DNA of 64,000 bases from Chloracidobacterium sp. GTDB lineage: Bacteria; Acidobacteriota; Blastocatellia; Chloracidobacteriales; Chloracidobacteriaceae. This document shows positions 17,955 through 26,277 of the stretch, piece after piece; position 1 is the first letter of the stretch, and each line of letters begins with the position of its first letter. Position numbers and translations under genes: made by a program. Below the pieces are notes generated by a model that was given only the letters and a program-made list of their open reading frames with translations, searched no databases and was not told the origin of the DNA. Location of the stretch: the NCBI GenBank assembly GCA_025057975.1, contig JANWUV010000004.1, forward strand, positions 124,001 to 188,000. The letters are read 5' to 3'.

Positions 17955-18716
17955 GTGGTACTGGATTTGTTTCGTCTCGACGGCAAGGTGGCGCTGGTGA
18001 CGGGGGCGCTTTCCGAAATCGGTACGGCGATTGCACTGGCGCTGGCCGAAGCCGGCGCGGACGTGGCGTGTCATAGCTCGGCGCGCGCGCCGGAGGCGTT
18101 ATGCGAGCAGATTCGCGCGATGGGGCGGCGGGCGTTGGCGGTGACGGGCGACCTCTACGACCGCGCCTTCCATGGCCACATCGTAGCGACCACCATGGCG
18201 CACTTTGGGCGGATAGATATTTTGGTCAACAACGCCAGTACGATTCGGCGCGGCGCGGCCGTTGAACTCAGCGACGAGGACTGGGATTTCATTCTGGACA
18301 TCAATCTGACGACGGTGTTTCGTCTGTCGCAAATGGTGGCGCGGGACATGCTGGCGCGGGGGTCGGGCAAGATCATCAACATCGCTTCACTGCTGGCGTT
18401 TCAGGGCGGCTGGCAGGCGCCGGCGTTCGCTGCGTCAAAGGGCGGCGTCGTCCAGTTGACGAAGTCGTTGGCCAACGAGTGGGCGGCGCGCGGCGTGAAC
18501 GTCAACGCCATTTCGCCGGGCTACTTTGAGGTGGAGAGCACCCGTCCGTTGCGGGAAGACCCGGTGCGGTATCGCCAGATTACGGAGCGCATTCCGGCCG
18601 ACCGCTGGGGACGGCCGTCCGATTTGGCGGGTGCGGCGGTGTATTTGGCGTCGGCGGCGAGCGATTATGTACACGGCCACGTGCTGGTGGTGGACGGCGG
18701 CTGGATGGGTCGGTAG
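17955..18716 (+). CDS. SDR-family protein (KduD-like) lacking the catalytic tyrosine
   Basis: A 253-residue short-chain dehydrogenase/reductase with GTG start, resembling 2-deoxy-D-gluconate 3-dehydrogenase. The cofactor loop is TGALSEIG, the strand is DILVNNAS, and serine is in IINIASLLAFQGG. The usual YxxxK is FAASK here (codon TTC), so the catalytic Tyr is replaced by Phe. The glycine loop (normally TGxxxGIG) and NNAG are also altered. The fold is clear, but oxidoreductase activity is doubtful. It is divergent from the galactose operon, 194 bases away, so a sugar-related role is possible. Confidence 0.85.
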   Translation: MVLDLFRLDGKVALVTGALSEIGTAIALALAEAGADVACHSSARAPEALCEQIRAMGRRALAVTGDLYDRAFHGHIVATTMAHFGRIDILVNNASTIRRGAAVELSDEDWDFILDINLTTVFRLSQMVARDMLARGSGKIINIASLLAFQGGWQAPAFAASKGGVVQLTKSLANEWAARGVNVNAISPGYFEVESTRPLREDPVRYRQITERIPADRWGRPSDLAGAAVYLASAASDYVHGHVLVVDGGWMGR

Positions 18717-18855
18717 CGCGCTGTCAACTTGGGACAGGCGGCGCAGCGCTGTCCTACAAAGTTACCCAGTACGTCCCAGATAGGTTGGGCCATGAGTAGG
18801 GCGGCTTGCTGCACTCCGATAGCGGGCTGCCGCCCCCCTTGCTCGGCAAGTTACG

Positions 18856-20046
18856 CTAACGCTCACCAGTCAGCGCCAAGTCATCGCGGTGGATGACTTC
18901 GTCGTGAGCGCGGAAACCTAACCGCTGCGCGATTTCCGACGACTTTAGTCCGCGAATTGCCTCAATCTCGCTCGCGCTGTAGCTTGACAGCCCACGGGCA
19001 AATTCGCGTCCCTGCTCGTCCCGACACGCGACGACATCCCCAGCCGCGAACTTTCCCTCGACACGAACAATCCCCGACGGCAACACACTCTTCCCCTGCG
19101 TCACCACAGCCCGCACCGCGCCTGCATCCAAAGTCAGTGCTCCCTGCGGACGCAGCGCGGCGATCCACCGCTTGCGCCCGCCAAGTGCGGCGGCAGCCGG
19201 CGCAAACAGTGTCCCTACGTCGTCACCAGCAAGAACCCGCCGGAGAACATCAGGTGTACGACCGTTGACGATGACCGTCGTCACGCCAAAGCGCGCCGCT
19301 GTCTGGGCGGCAGTCAGCTTGGATTGCATTCCACCCGTCCCAAACACGCTTGTCCCCGACGACGCTAGCGCCAGCGTCGCCGCGTCCACTTCCGGGACGA
19401 AAGATAGTCGTCGCGCATCCGGGTGGCGTTTTGGATCGCGGTCAAAAAGGCCGTCCACATCCGACAGCAGCACCAGCAGGTCGGCGTCCACGATGTTCGC
19501 CACCAGCGCGCTCAAAAAGTCGTTGTCGCCAAACTTAATCTCCGCCGTCGCCACCGTGTCGTTTTCATTGATGATTGGGACGATGCCCAGCGCCAGTAGG
19601 GTGCGCAGGGTGTGACGGGCATTGAGAAACCGTTCGCGGTCGCGCGCGTCGTCGTAAGTCAAAAGCACTTGCGCCACCGGTGTCGGCGCAAACGCCTGCT
19701 CGTAGTAGCGCATCAGCAGCGGTTGTCCAATCGCCGCCGCCGCCTGCTTGAAGGACAAATCCTTGCCGAGCGGGAGGCGGCGCGCTTGCAGTTGGGTCAT
19801 CCCGCAAGCGACCGCGCCGGACGACACCAGAACCAGTGTTCGGCCGGCGTCCCGAGCGGCGGCGCACTGCTCGACCAGCTGGCGGAGGACAGGTTCGACA
19901 AGACCGGTTTTGGGTTCGACGAGAACGTTGCTGCCGACTTTGACAACGATGCGCCGGACAGCGGTCAACTGCACGCGGGCGGCGTGGGCCGCATCGGCGG
20001 CAGTTTTTCGACAGGTCGCTTCCGAGGAACAATCCATAGGCGTCAT
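18856..20046 (-). CDS. proB: Glutamate 5-kinase
   Basis: A 396-residue ProB, first enzyme of proline synthesis, phosphorylating glutamate. The amino-acid-kinase domain shows VVKVGSNVL, LVSSGAVACGM, PIINENDTV, FGDNDFLSALVANIV and LLSDVDGLFDRDP. GTGGMQSKLTAAQTA is the conserved nucleotide-binding loop. A C-terminal PUA domain spans about 295-385. A second ATG nine bases in is an alternative start. No proA lies next to it. Confidence 0.95.
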   Translation of the reverse strand: MTPMDCSSEATCRKTAADAAHAARVQLTAVRRIVVKVGSNVLVEPKTGLVEPVLRQLVEQCAAARDAGRTLVLVSSGAVACGMTQLQARRLPLGKDLSFKQAAAAIGQPLLMRYYEQAFAPTPVAQVLLTYDDARDRERFLNARHTLRTLLALGIVPIINENDTVATAEIKFGDNDFLSALVANIVDADLLVLLSDVDGLFDRDPKRHPDARRLSFVPEVDAATLALASSGTSVFGTGGMQSKLTAAQTAARFGVTTVIVNGRTPDVLRRVLAGDDVGTLFAPAAAALGGRKRWIAALRPQGALTLDAGAVRAVVTQGKSVLPSGIVRVEGKFAAGDVVACRDEQGREFARGLSSYSASEIEAIRGLKSSEIAQRLGFRAHDEVIHRDDLALTGER

Positions 20047-20438
20047 CTAAAGCCCAGCTTACGGTACGCTAAGTTTACCTTGCGGAGAACTCGAATCCGA
20101 AGCCGTACCGGGTTTGTCGGCGCATCAGCCGTCCACGGCGAGCCAACAAAGAAAGAGGACGGCTGTAGAGCCGTCCTTGATTTATGAGCAAGCCGGGCAA
20201 CCGCCATCGGGCTGCCCAGTTCATCCAGCGGCGGCGGGCGAGGGTCAGTCGCCGAAAAGTCGCGCAATCCCGCCGCGCGCCATTTTGTTCACTTGTGTAA
20301 ACCGTCCACCGAGCACTCAAGTCCTCCGTCTCCTCTGTCGCCTTTTGTTTGCTTGTCAATGGAGACGTCTTCAGGTGCAGTCGCACGCCTCGCGCCAACC
20401 GCGGGGCAAAACCCGTGCCGCTGTCAAAGGTAGTCCGC
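20047..20438. other. Intergenic region proB-coaE
   Basis: No gene is supported. It holds a minus-strand terminator at 20146-20177 and a diverged inverted copy of the CGGAGGAC repeat at 20318-20347. Confidence 0.6.
20146..20177 (-). terminator. Terminator downstream of coaE
   Basis: A 9-bp stem AGGACGGCT / AGCCGTCCT with loop GTAG. On the minus strand the stem is followed by CTTTCTTTG. It lies 260 bases beyond the coaE stop, which is far, so assignment to coaE is tentative. Confidence 0.6.
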
Positions 20439-21047
20439 CTATCGCTCTGCCCGCGCGCGCAGTTCGGCGTAGAGGGCGAGGACCTGCCGTCGCGTTGGCT
20501 CAAACCCTTCTGACGTATCAATCTCAAAATCGGCGTAGCGCCGTTTTTCGTCTGACGACATTTGCGCGGCGATACGGCGTTCGGCTTCTTCGCGCGACAG
20601 CGCATTGCGCGCCATCAACCGTGCAAGTTGAATATCAGGCCGACACCACACAACCACTACTACGTCAAAGCGCCGGTAGCCGCCAGACTCAATGAGCAGC
20701 GCCGCGTCTACAACAGCGATGCCGTGGGGATCGCGCGCCTCGACTTCACGCAACAGCCGATCTTGCTCGGCATGGACGCGCGGGTGGACAATTGCATTGA
20801 GGCGCGCGCGCGCCTCCGCATCCGCAAAAACAAGGCTGCCGAGCCGTGCACGGTCGAGCGTCCCGTCGGGCGCCAGAACGGACTGGCCGAACGCGGCGAC
20901 AATCTCCGCCAGCGCTGAAGTGCCGGGCTGAACGACGGCGCGCGCGATTTTGTCAGCGTCGAAAACATGGCAGCCAAGCTCGGCCAGAACTGACGATACA
21001 AATGACTTACCGACAGCAATACCGCCCGTCAACCCAACACGAAGCAT
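20439..21047 (-). CDS. coaE: Dephospho-CoA kinase
   Basis: A 202-residue CoaE, last step of coenzyme A synthesis. The P-loop is GLTGGIAVGKSFVSSVL, then HVFDADKIARAVVQPG, the lid-region HPRVHAEQD and AALLIESGGYRRFD, all typical. Length is normal and motifs are intact. It appears monocistronic. Confidence 0.95.
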   Translation of the reverse strand: MLRVGLTGGIAVGKSFVSSVLAELGCHVFDADKIARAVVQPGTSALAEIVAAFGQSVLAPDGTLDRARLGSLVFADAEARARLNAIVHPRVHAEQDRLLREVEARDPHGIAVVDAALLIESGGYRRFDVVVVVWCRPDIQLARLMARNALSREEAERRIAAQMSSDEKRRYADFEIDTSEGFEPTRRQVLALYAELRARAER

Positions 21048-21346
21048 GTTGCTTTCCTAGCTTCGGCGATGCGCCGCCTGTTTTTGGATTGAAGTCGCAC
21101 TGCCCGCTGTGCAGGCTGTCTGCGATCCGAGTTTATAGCGCGCAGAGCCATCGCCTCTTGGGAAACAGCTGGATGCGTTATGCCTACAGGCTAGCCCTGA
21201 GTTGATGCTGGCATCAGGACGCCTTAGACCTTATGTAGCGCCGCTGGCGTCTGCCTCGTCGTGGCGGTGCTGGTTGGCCAAGGCCCTCGCTCTGTGCGCC
21301 TCCGCGAGACTTGAGCAGGGTCAAGCAGGTAGAGGTGGACTTATCC
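21048..21346. other. Intergenic region, nothing recognised
   Basis: About 300 bases between coaE and a hypothetical gene. No gene, repeat or clear terminator was seen. Confidence 0.5.
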
Positions 21347-21742
21347 TCAACCGGCGGCGAGAAGTTCATCAAGGCTGCGACGGATACGGTAGTAGTCCTC
21401 CAGCAGCCGATTGACGCTGACCACGAAGGGAATCTGCGCGGCGGCGGCCTCTTCAATGCGGGCTTCAAGCGCGGCGGCTTCTGGGGTGTTAGGCGGCGTC
21501 TGTTCCTCTAAGGCCATCAATTCGTATACGTTTTCACCGCGTGGGTGGTGATGGTAGCAGTGTGTCACAAAAGCCAACGTCAAGCCGTCTACAATCTGGT
21601 GCAAAAGATCGGCGTCCGCCGTGGCGAAGTCGTTGAACAAAAACGAGTCAGAAGCCACACCAAGGGCGCGCGCCAGTTCGTGGATGCGATGAACCAGCGT
21701 TGCTTCGAGTGCAACTGGCGACGGCGCCCCGGCGTTAGTCAT
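21347..21742 (-). CDS. Hypothetical protein, coupled to the upstream gene
   Basis: A 131-residue, mostly helical acidic protein. Notable stretches are HRIHELARALGVASDSFLF, FVTHCYHHHPRGENVYELMA and IEEAAAAQIPFVVSVNRLLE. Its ATG overlaps the stop of the preceding gene (ATGA). It has no signal peptide or membrane segment. Given its size, acidity and location near a secretion-rod-like gene, a chaperone-like role is possible, but this is speculation. Confidence 0.65.
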   Translation of the reverse strand: MTNAGAPSPVALEATLVHRIHELARALGVASDSFLFNDFATADADLLHQIVDGLTLAFVTHCYHHHPRGENVYELMALEEQTPPNTPEAAALEARIEEAAAAQIPFVVSVNRLLEDYYRIRRSLDELLAAG

Positions 21743-22161
21743 GGCGTGTTGGTGTCAATCATGAGCTTTTCAGACATGGCAAACAGCAACTTCTGGCGGG
21801 CGCTTACGCCATTGCGACGCGACGCCTGCCAGAGCGCAACGGCTTGTGAGTACTGCTCCTGAATCTGAGGCGTATGGCCCTCGTGGGCGAGTTGCTCACC
21901 TAGTGTCCGAATTTGACGCAATGCGCGTTCTTGCTCCTGTCGTGCGTGGATCAATAACCGCATTTGAGTTGCCAAGTAGGCTTCTAATTCGGCCGGTGAC
22001 TGAGGCACAACAGCCGACTCATAAACCTCGTCAGCGTACTGTGGCAGTCCGTTGCTCTGATTTGCCTGCCCTCCACGTTTACCTTTGGCATTCTTAGCGA
22101 CGTTGCTGTGCTGGTTGCCGTTGTGGTTGCCACCTCTGCGTGATTTGCGGTGTTGCTTCAT
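21739..22161 (-). CDS. Hypothetical protein with basic N-terminus and helical C-terminus
   Basis: A 140-residue protein starting MKQHRKSRRGGNHNGNQ. Residues 1-45 are basic, Asn/Gly-rich and probably disordered; residues 60-140 are helical and charged (LEAYLATQMRLLIHARQEQE, then RALRQIRTLGEQLAHEG), with coiled-coil character. An upstream in-frame ATG at 22233 would add 24 residues. It is co-transcribed with the following gene and lies 200 bases downstream of the rod-like gene. No family recognised. Confidence 0.65.
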   Translation of the reverse strand: MKQHRKSRRGGNHNGNQHSNVAKNAKGKRGGQANQSNGLPQYADEVYESAVVPQSPAELEAYLATQMRLLIHARQEQERALRQIRTLGEQLAHEGHTPQIQEQYSQAVALWQASRRNGVSARQKLLFAMSEKLMIDTNTP

Positions 22162-22365
22162 CGGCACAATGCCCTTCGTGTCGAATGTGTGGTGGGGTTG
22201 ATAAGCGTGTAACGCGGCGTATGCGCGCGACACAGCTTTCCATCAAAACCGGCTCGGGACAGCGCCAGTCGCAGCCGAACGAACAAGCCCGGCTGCGACC
22301 GATTGTAATGGTTTCAAGTCCCCTGTCAACTTACCGACTGGTCGGGCGGACGCAGCCGGCTGGCG

Positions 22366-22887
22366 CTACAGATTAGTTTGGAGAATGGTTTTGATGCCGC
22401 TGGTGACTTGATCCACGACCTTGCTCAAAATCTCGATGTTCTGCGTAAGCTGATACATACGCGCCTGCAACGCCAGCAGCTCACCCTTCGACAGTTCGTG
22501 GTCGGAGTTGAGCATCGCCTCAATCTGCTTCCATTGATCTTCCACCTGAGAAAACCGCGCTAGGATGTCCGCCGGGCGTTGGTTGGGCGACATCCCGTGA
22601 ATGCCGTCCCGGAGGGCGGAAAGACGAAGCCGCACATCGTCGAACTGTAAACCGAAGTCCCCTGCATTGGGGTCAGTGTAACGCTTGATGAGGTCGGCGC
22701 GGAGCTGTTCAAGCGTGACGCCAGAAACGCCGCTGCCCTGCTGCAAAATGTTGACCGGTTGCTCCGCCATTTGCTGCAGCACCGACTCAAACGACCTACC
22801 GCCTGCCCCAACCTGTGAGCCGGTCGGCTGGTGTGGTGTGCTGGTTGAAGGAACACCGGCGGAAACGCCGCCAATCTGTCCGCTCAT
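22366..22887 (-). CDS. Type III secretion inner-rod-like protein (YscI/HrpB type, candidate)
   Basis: A 173-residue protein with a disordered Gly/Ser/Pro-rich N-terminus and a helical C-terminus. The last 45 residues, KGELLALQARMYQLTQNIEI then LSKVVDQVTSGIKTILQTNL, resemble the end of YscI/HrpB inner-rod proteins: a LLxLQxxxYxxxxxxE helix followed by SKVVxxxTxGxKTxLQT. Such proteins form the periplasmic rod of type III secretion systems. No other secretion subunit was identified in the window, although a peptidoglycan hydrolase follows upstream and a lytic transglycosylase and sigma factor lie 6 kb away. Family assignment is moderate. Confidence 0.55.
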   Translation of the reverse strand: MSGQIGGVSAGVPSTSTPHQPTGSQVGAGGRSFESVLQQMAEQPVNILQQGSGVSGVTLEQLRADLIKRYTDPNAGDFGLQFDDVRLRLSALRDGIHGMSPNQRPADILARFSQVEDQWKQIEAMLNSDHELSKGELLALQARMYQLTQNIEILSKVVDQVTSGIKTILQTNL

Positions 22888-22937
22888 CGTTGCTGATCCT
22901 TTCGTTGTTGTGGCCTCAAGCCAAGGCTTTTTGGCGC

Positions 22938-24854
22938 TTAGCCGACTGTGACCAAAACGTACTGAAATCGCTGTTGATCGCCAAGTGAGTCCCAGAACCG
23001 GTTGAACTCGCTTTGCGGCATGGTCTGGCAGCCGGCCGAGTACGGATTGTTCACCCCGCCGCGATGGAAGTACATCGTTCTGCCTTCAAAGCTGTGCCGA
23101 TTGCGGTCGCGTTCGTCAAAGCGGCCGTCATGGTTGGTGTCACGCACGACGGGGCGGCTTGTCGTCGGCATGAGGATGTTGTTGCCGTCGGGTTGGGTCG
23201 GGCCGAAGTCAGGGCCGGCGTTGGCGCGCATGTATTCGTGCGTCCCGTCCACCAAGCGCCCCAAATCCAGTCGGCCGTCACCGTTGCTGTCCACGCCCAT
23301 CCGCTGGCGTGTCCGACCTGACCAGCCGTCTTCATACTGGCTACCCGGCTCGGTATTGGCGCGCAGTTCCGTTACTTGGAACTGCCCATTAGGTAGCTTG
23401 CGCAAAGTGACAATTCGGTCGTCGTATGCTCCTTGGCCGTTGTTGGTGCGGGTGTTGGTTTCCGTCCGCAGTCCGAGGATGACCACTCGGCCGGCGGCTA
23501 AGTCGGCCTTGGCTTTGTCCGAACCAAACCGCTGAACATAGTCGGCGTACAAAGCAAACTTCTGGGCGTTGGTCATCCCTTCCGTCCTTGGCAGACCTGT
23601 TCTAGGCGCGGCTGGCACTCCGGGAAGCGTCGGCTGCATTGGCGTCGGAGCATCGCCGCCGCTGGGGATCATAATCCGCTGTCCTGGATAGATGCGATTC
23701 GGGTCGGTGATGCTTGGGTTGGCGCGCTGAAGCGCCGATACGGTTGTGCCGTATTGCCGGGCGATGCCGGACAGCGTGTCGCCAATGCGGACGCGGTGTT
23801 CGCGCATGCCAGCCATCGGCGGGTTGGATGGCCCCGGCGTCGGCTGTGTTGGGGCGGCGGCACCGTTACGGGCGATGGCGTCAAAGCGTGTTAGGTCATA
23901 CTGCCGCATGATGCGGTGCAGGAGCTGTGTGTAGTTCGGGTCGGTCGCGTATCCGGCCTTGTGAATTTCCGCCGCAAATCGCCATGGGTCGTTGGTATGC
24001 CGCATCGCCGTAGCGTAACGCGGGTTGCGAATGAAGAACTGTGCGTGGTCAGCGAAGGATTCCGCCGCCGAGTTGTATTTGCGGAATTGCGCGTTGACGT
24101 AGACTTCACGGCCATTGATGACTTCGCGCGTCCGCATAGTGACCGAGCCGGCCGGCCCTACCCCCTTGATGCCGAAGTAGTTGTTTGCCTGCCGCGTCAG
24201 CGCGGAGCGTCCCCAGCCGCTTTCTAGAATCGCTTGAGCAATAGTGACAGAGGCTGGAACGCCAGTTGCCCGCTGGCTGCGTATGGCGTCAGCGGCGATG
24301 GAGTCAATAAAGGCGTTGCCGGTGCGCGGAATCGAGCCGACCGGGGTCGTAGCGTCAACGCGCGGCGGCGTCGGGCGCGACGGCGCAGGCTGGCGTGTGA
24401 CGGGTGACTGCGCCGGAGGCGGCGTCGGCCGCGTCGGCGTCGCCGCCGGGGGCGGCGTAGTTGTCGTCCGGCGGCTGGGAATGTTGATCACCTGGCCCGG
24501 AAAGATGAGGTCGGGGTTCCGAATCTGAAGATTGGCTTTGACCAAACGCGACAACTCAATGCCCTTGCGAGCGGCGATGTCGGAAAGCGTGTCGCCGCTG
24601 CGCACGACGTACCGGCTGTTGCCCTGATTGGGCGCTGTTGCGTTGCGCGTCGTAGGAATGGTCAGCGTCTGCCCAGCGTAGATCAGATCGGGATTTTTGA
24701 TCTGCCGGTTAGCGCGCATGAGCGCGTCCACGGTCGTGCCGTATCGCTGCGCAATGCCGGAGAGGGTTTCGCCCCGCCGAATGAGGTGCTGCGAACTGGT
24801 CGTGACGTTTGAAGGGGGAGCAGGTGTCCGTGTGACGCCGTTTATCCGCGCCAT
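22938..24854 (-). CDS. LysM / glucosaminidase protein with L,D-transpeptidase-like C-terminus
   Basis: A 638-residue cell-wall protein with an unusual layout. LysM 1 (about 22-68, RRGETLSGIAQRYGTTVDAL), LysM 2 (about 81-126), a FlgJ-like glucosaminidase (about 178-325, IAQAILESGWGRSALTRQAN and NYFGIKGVGPAGSV), LysM 3 (about 350-395), then a C-terminal domain ending MYFHRGGVNNPYSAGCQTMP. The His...SAGCQ pattern resembles the L,D-transpeptidase (YkuD) active site. Pro-rich linkers separate the domains. No classical signal peptide is visible, so export may use another route. It precedes the rod-like gene and may open peptidoglycan for an envelope-spanning machine. Confidence 0.85.
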   Translation of the reverse strand: MARINGVTRTPAPPSNVTTSSQHLIRRGETLSGIAQRYGTTVDALMRANRQIKNPDLIYAGQTLTIPTTRNATAPNQGNSRYVVRSGDTLSDIAARKGIELSRLVKANLQIRNPDLIFPGQVINIPSRRTTTTPPPAATPTRPTPPPAQSPVTRQPAPSRPTPPRVDATTPVGSIPRTGNAFIDSIAADAIRSQRATGVPASVTIAQAILESGWGRSALTRQANNYFGIKGVGPAGSVTMRTREVINGREVYVNAQFRKYNSAAESFADHAQFFIRNPRYATAMRHTNDPWRFAAEIHKAGYATDPNYTQLLHRIMRQYDLTRFDAIARNGAAAPTQPTPGPSNPPMAGMREHRVRIGDTLSGIARQYGTTVSALQRANPSITDPNRIYPGQRIMIPSGGDAPTPMQPTLPGVPAAPRTGLPRTEGMTNAQKFALYADYVQRFGSDKAKADLAAGRVVILGLRTETNTRTNNGQGAYDDRIVTLRKLPNGQFQVTELRANTEPGSQYEDGWSGRTRQRMGVDSNGDGRLDLGRLVDGTHEYMRANAGPDFGPTQPDGNNILMPTTSRPVVRDTNHDGRFDERDRNRHSFEGRTMYFHRGGVNNPYSAGCQTMPQSEFNRFWDSLGDQQRFQYVLVTVG

Positions 24855-24985
24855 AGTCGATTCTCCATTCCGCCGGAAACGGGAAAGATTTCGGCTCTTC
24901 GGCCTTCGCCTTTGTTATCGGCGGCGCGGAACCGATGTTGCGTGTTTTCCTGCGGATTTTGGAGCGGCTTCTCTGGAAAACGATT

Positions 24986-25492
24986 TCAGGCTGGCCCCGA
25001 CCCGACGACGCCGATGCGCCGCAGCCAGAGGGCGAAGGGGCCGGCCTGCTTACCGGCGATCATCAAGCCAAGCGTGACGATCGCAGCCGGCTGAAGAGGC
25101 GGCGCAGGAACAACGCGCCCGCGAAATGTCGGGACGAAATCCGCCGCGCTGAACGTGTACTGTACCCAGTCAGCGGTCGGGGGCGAAAAGGTCGCTTGGT
25201 AGGCGACGCCGTCAAAGGCAGTGTCCGTCCGCGCTGTGAGCTTGTAGGTTTTGCCGTCACCCCAGCATTCGATGACCAACACCGCATCCACCGGAAGTCG
25301 TTGTGGAAGCGGCCGCGACCGCACCGATGCGAACCCCCCGTTGTTGGCGAGGGAAACAACGCCTTCAAAGACGGCTGCGCCATCGCCGGTCGGGCGCAGC
25401 CGCCCGACCGAACATCCGCCCATTACGCCGTCGCCAATCGGGAACCACTCGGCGACGCTTTCCGGCCGAGTGAAGTCAAAGAGCGTCGTCAT
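24986..25492 (-). CDS. CIA30-family protein
   Basis: A 168-residue protein of the CIA30 (NDUFAF1) jelly-roll family, related to a mitochondrial complex I assembly factor. The opening LFDFTRPESVAEWFPIGDGV with MGGCSVG, FEGVVSLANNGGFASVRSRP, and QYTFSAADFVPTFRGR are the family landmarks. In bacteria its role is unclear. The start overlaps the stop of the DUF6702 gene by four bases. Confidence 0.88.
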   Translation of the reverse strand: MTTLFDFTRPESVAEWFPIGDGVMGGCSVGRLRPTGDGAAVFEGVVSLANNGGFASVRSRPLPQRLPVDAVLVIECWGDGKTYKLTARTDTAFDGVAYQATFSPPTADWVQYTFSAADFVPTFRGRVVPAPPLQPAAIVTLGLMIAGKQAGPFALWLRRIGVVGSGPA

Positions 25493-26004
25493 GAGAGCGG
25501 GATCAGCGGCTTGAAGATGTTTTCACCAGGACGGAACAAGATGTCGTGGCGTTTGCCCCGGTGATCTTTGCTGGAGACGTTGTTTTTCTGATCGCGGAAC
25601 AACTCAAAAAAGATGGTCACCAGCGCTTCAACATCGGTGAGGCCGGCTGGGGCGGGCGCTTCGACATAGATCCATGTCATATCCACCCGTTGCTCCATGC
25701 CGACCCAGAGGAGGCGCAGAGCGTCACCCGTCATGCGACGGAGTTTGAACCGCTCCCGCACGTAGTCACCCACCAACTCGGCAATGTTAGGCGTCCGGTC
25801 AAGTTCAATGCGCCGTCGCGCCTTGCGGCTAAGGGCGCTTTCAAGGTCGTCGCTGAAGACGCGCAACAAGACCTCAAGAGAGCCGCTATTCGCGTTGTAC
25901 TCAATCGTCGTGAAGCTGGCGTGAAATTTATGCACAGCCGCCGCCGACATGCCAGCGACAGCCGCCAGCCACAGGGTGGAAAGAAATGTGCGACGTGAGA
26001 CCAT
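25489..26004 (-). CDS. DUF6702-family exported protein
   Basis: A 171-residue protein with an N-terminal signal (RRTFLSTLWLAAVAGMSAAA) that has Tat-like twin arginines. The mature start HKFHASFTTIEYNANSGSLE followed by VLLRVFSDDLESALS is the DUF6702 pattern. The start at 26004 is preferred to a TTG at 26040. It overlaps the CIA30 gene by four bases, so they form an operon. Function unknown. Confidence 0.82.
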   Translation of the reverse strand: MVSRRTFLSTLWLAAVAGMSAAAVHKFHASFTTIEYNANSGSLEVLLRVFSDDLESALSRKARRRIELDRTPNIAELVGDYVRERFKLRRMTGDALRLLWVGMEQRVDMTWIYVEAPAPAGLTDVEALVTIFFELFRDQKNNVSSKDHRGKRHDILFRPGENIFKPLIPLS

Positions 26005-26277
26005 GGACGCCAAGTTTCTAAGAGTTTTTCCGGGGAACAAGTTTTTCTAAGTGGCGCGCGGGTTGTCCAGGATAAAACGCCAAGACGGACTACAAAACCG
26101 GAACCCAACGTTACCGTACACCGCCACAAACGGCGTTGAGCTAATGTTTGGTGTTGTCGGCGGTAGGTGATACAAAGCCGGTGAAGACACGAAAGCTTTC
26201 GCCGAAGTCATAACGTTTCCCCGCCGACGGTACACAAGCCTACGCCGTCAAACCAAACCGAAATCACTCACCACGCC

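Noticed and set aside
18732-18754. GGACAG...CTGTCC hairpin as terminator between the SDR gene and proB
   Set aside because: Short stem, large loop and no T-tract.
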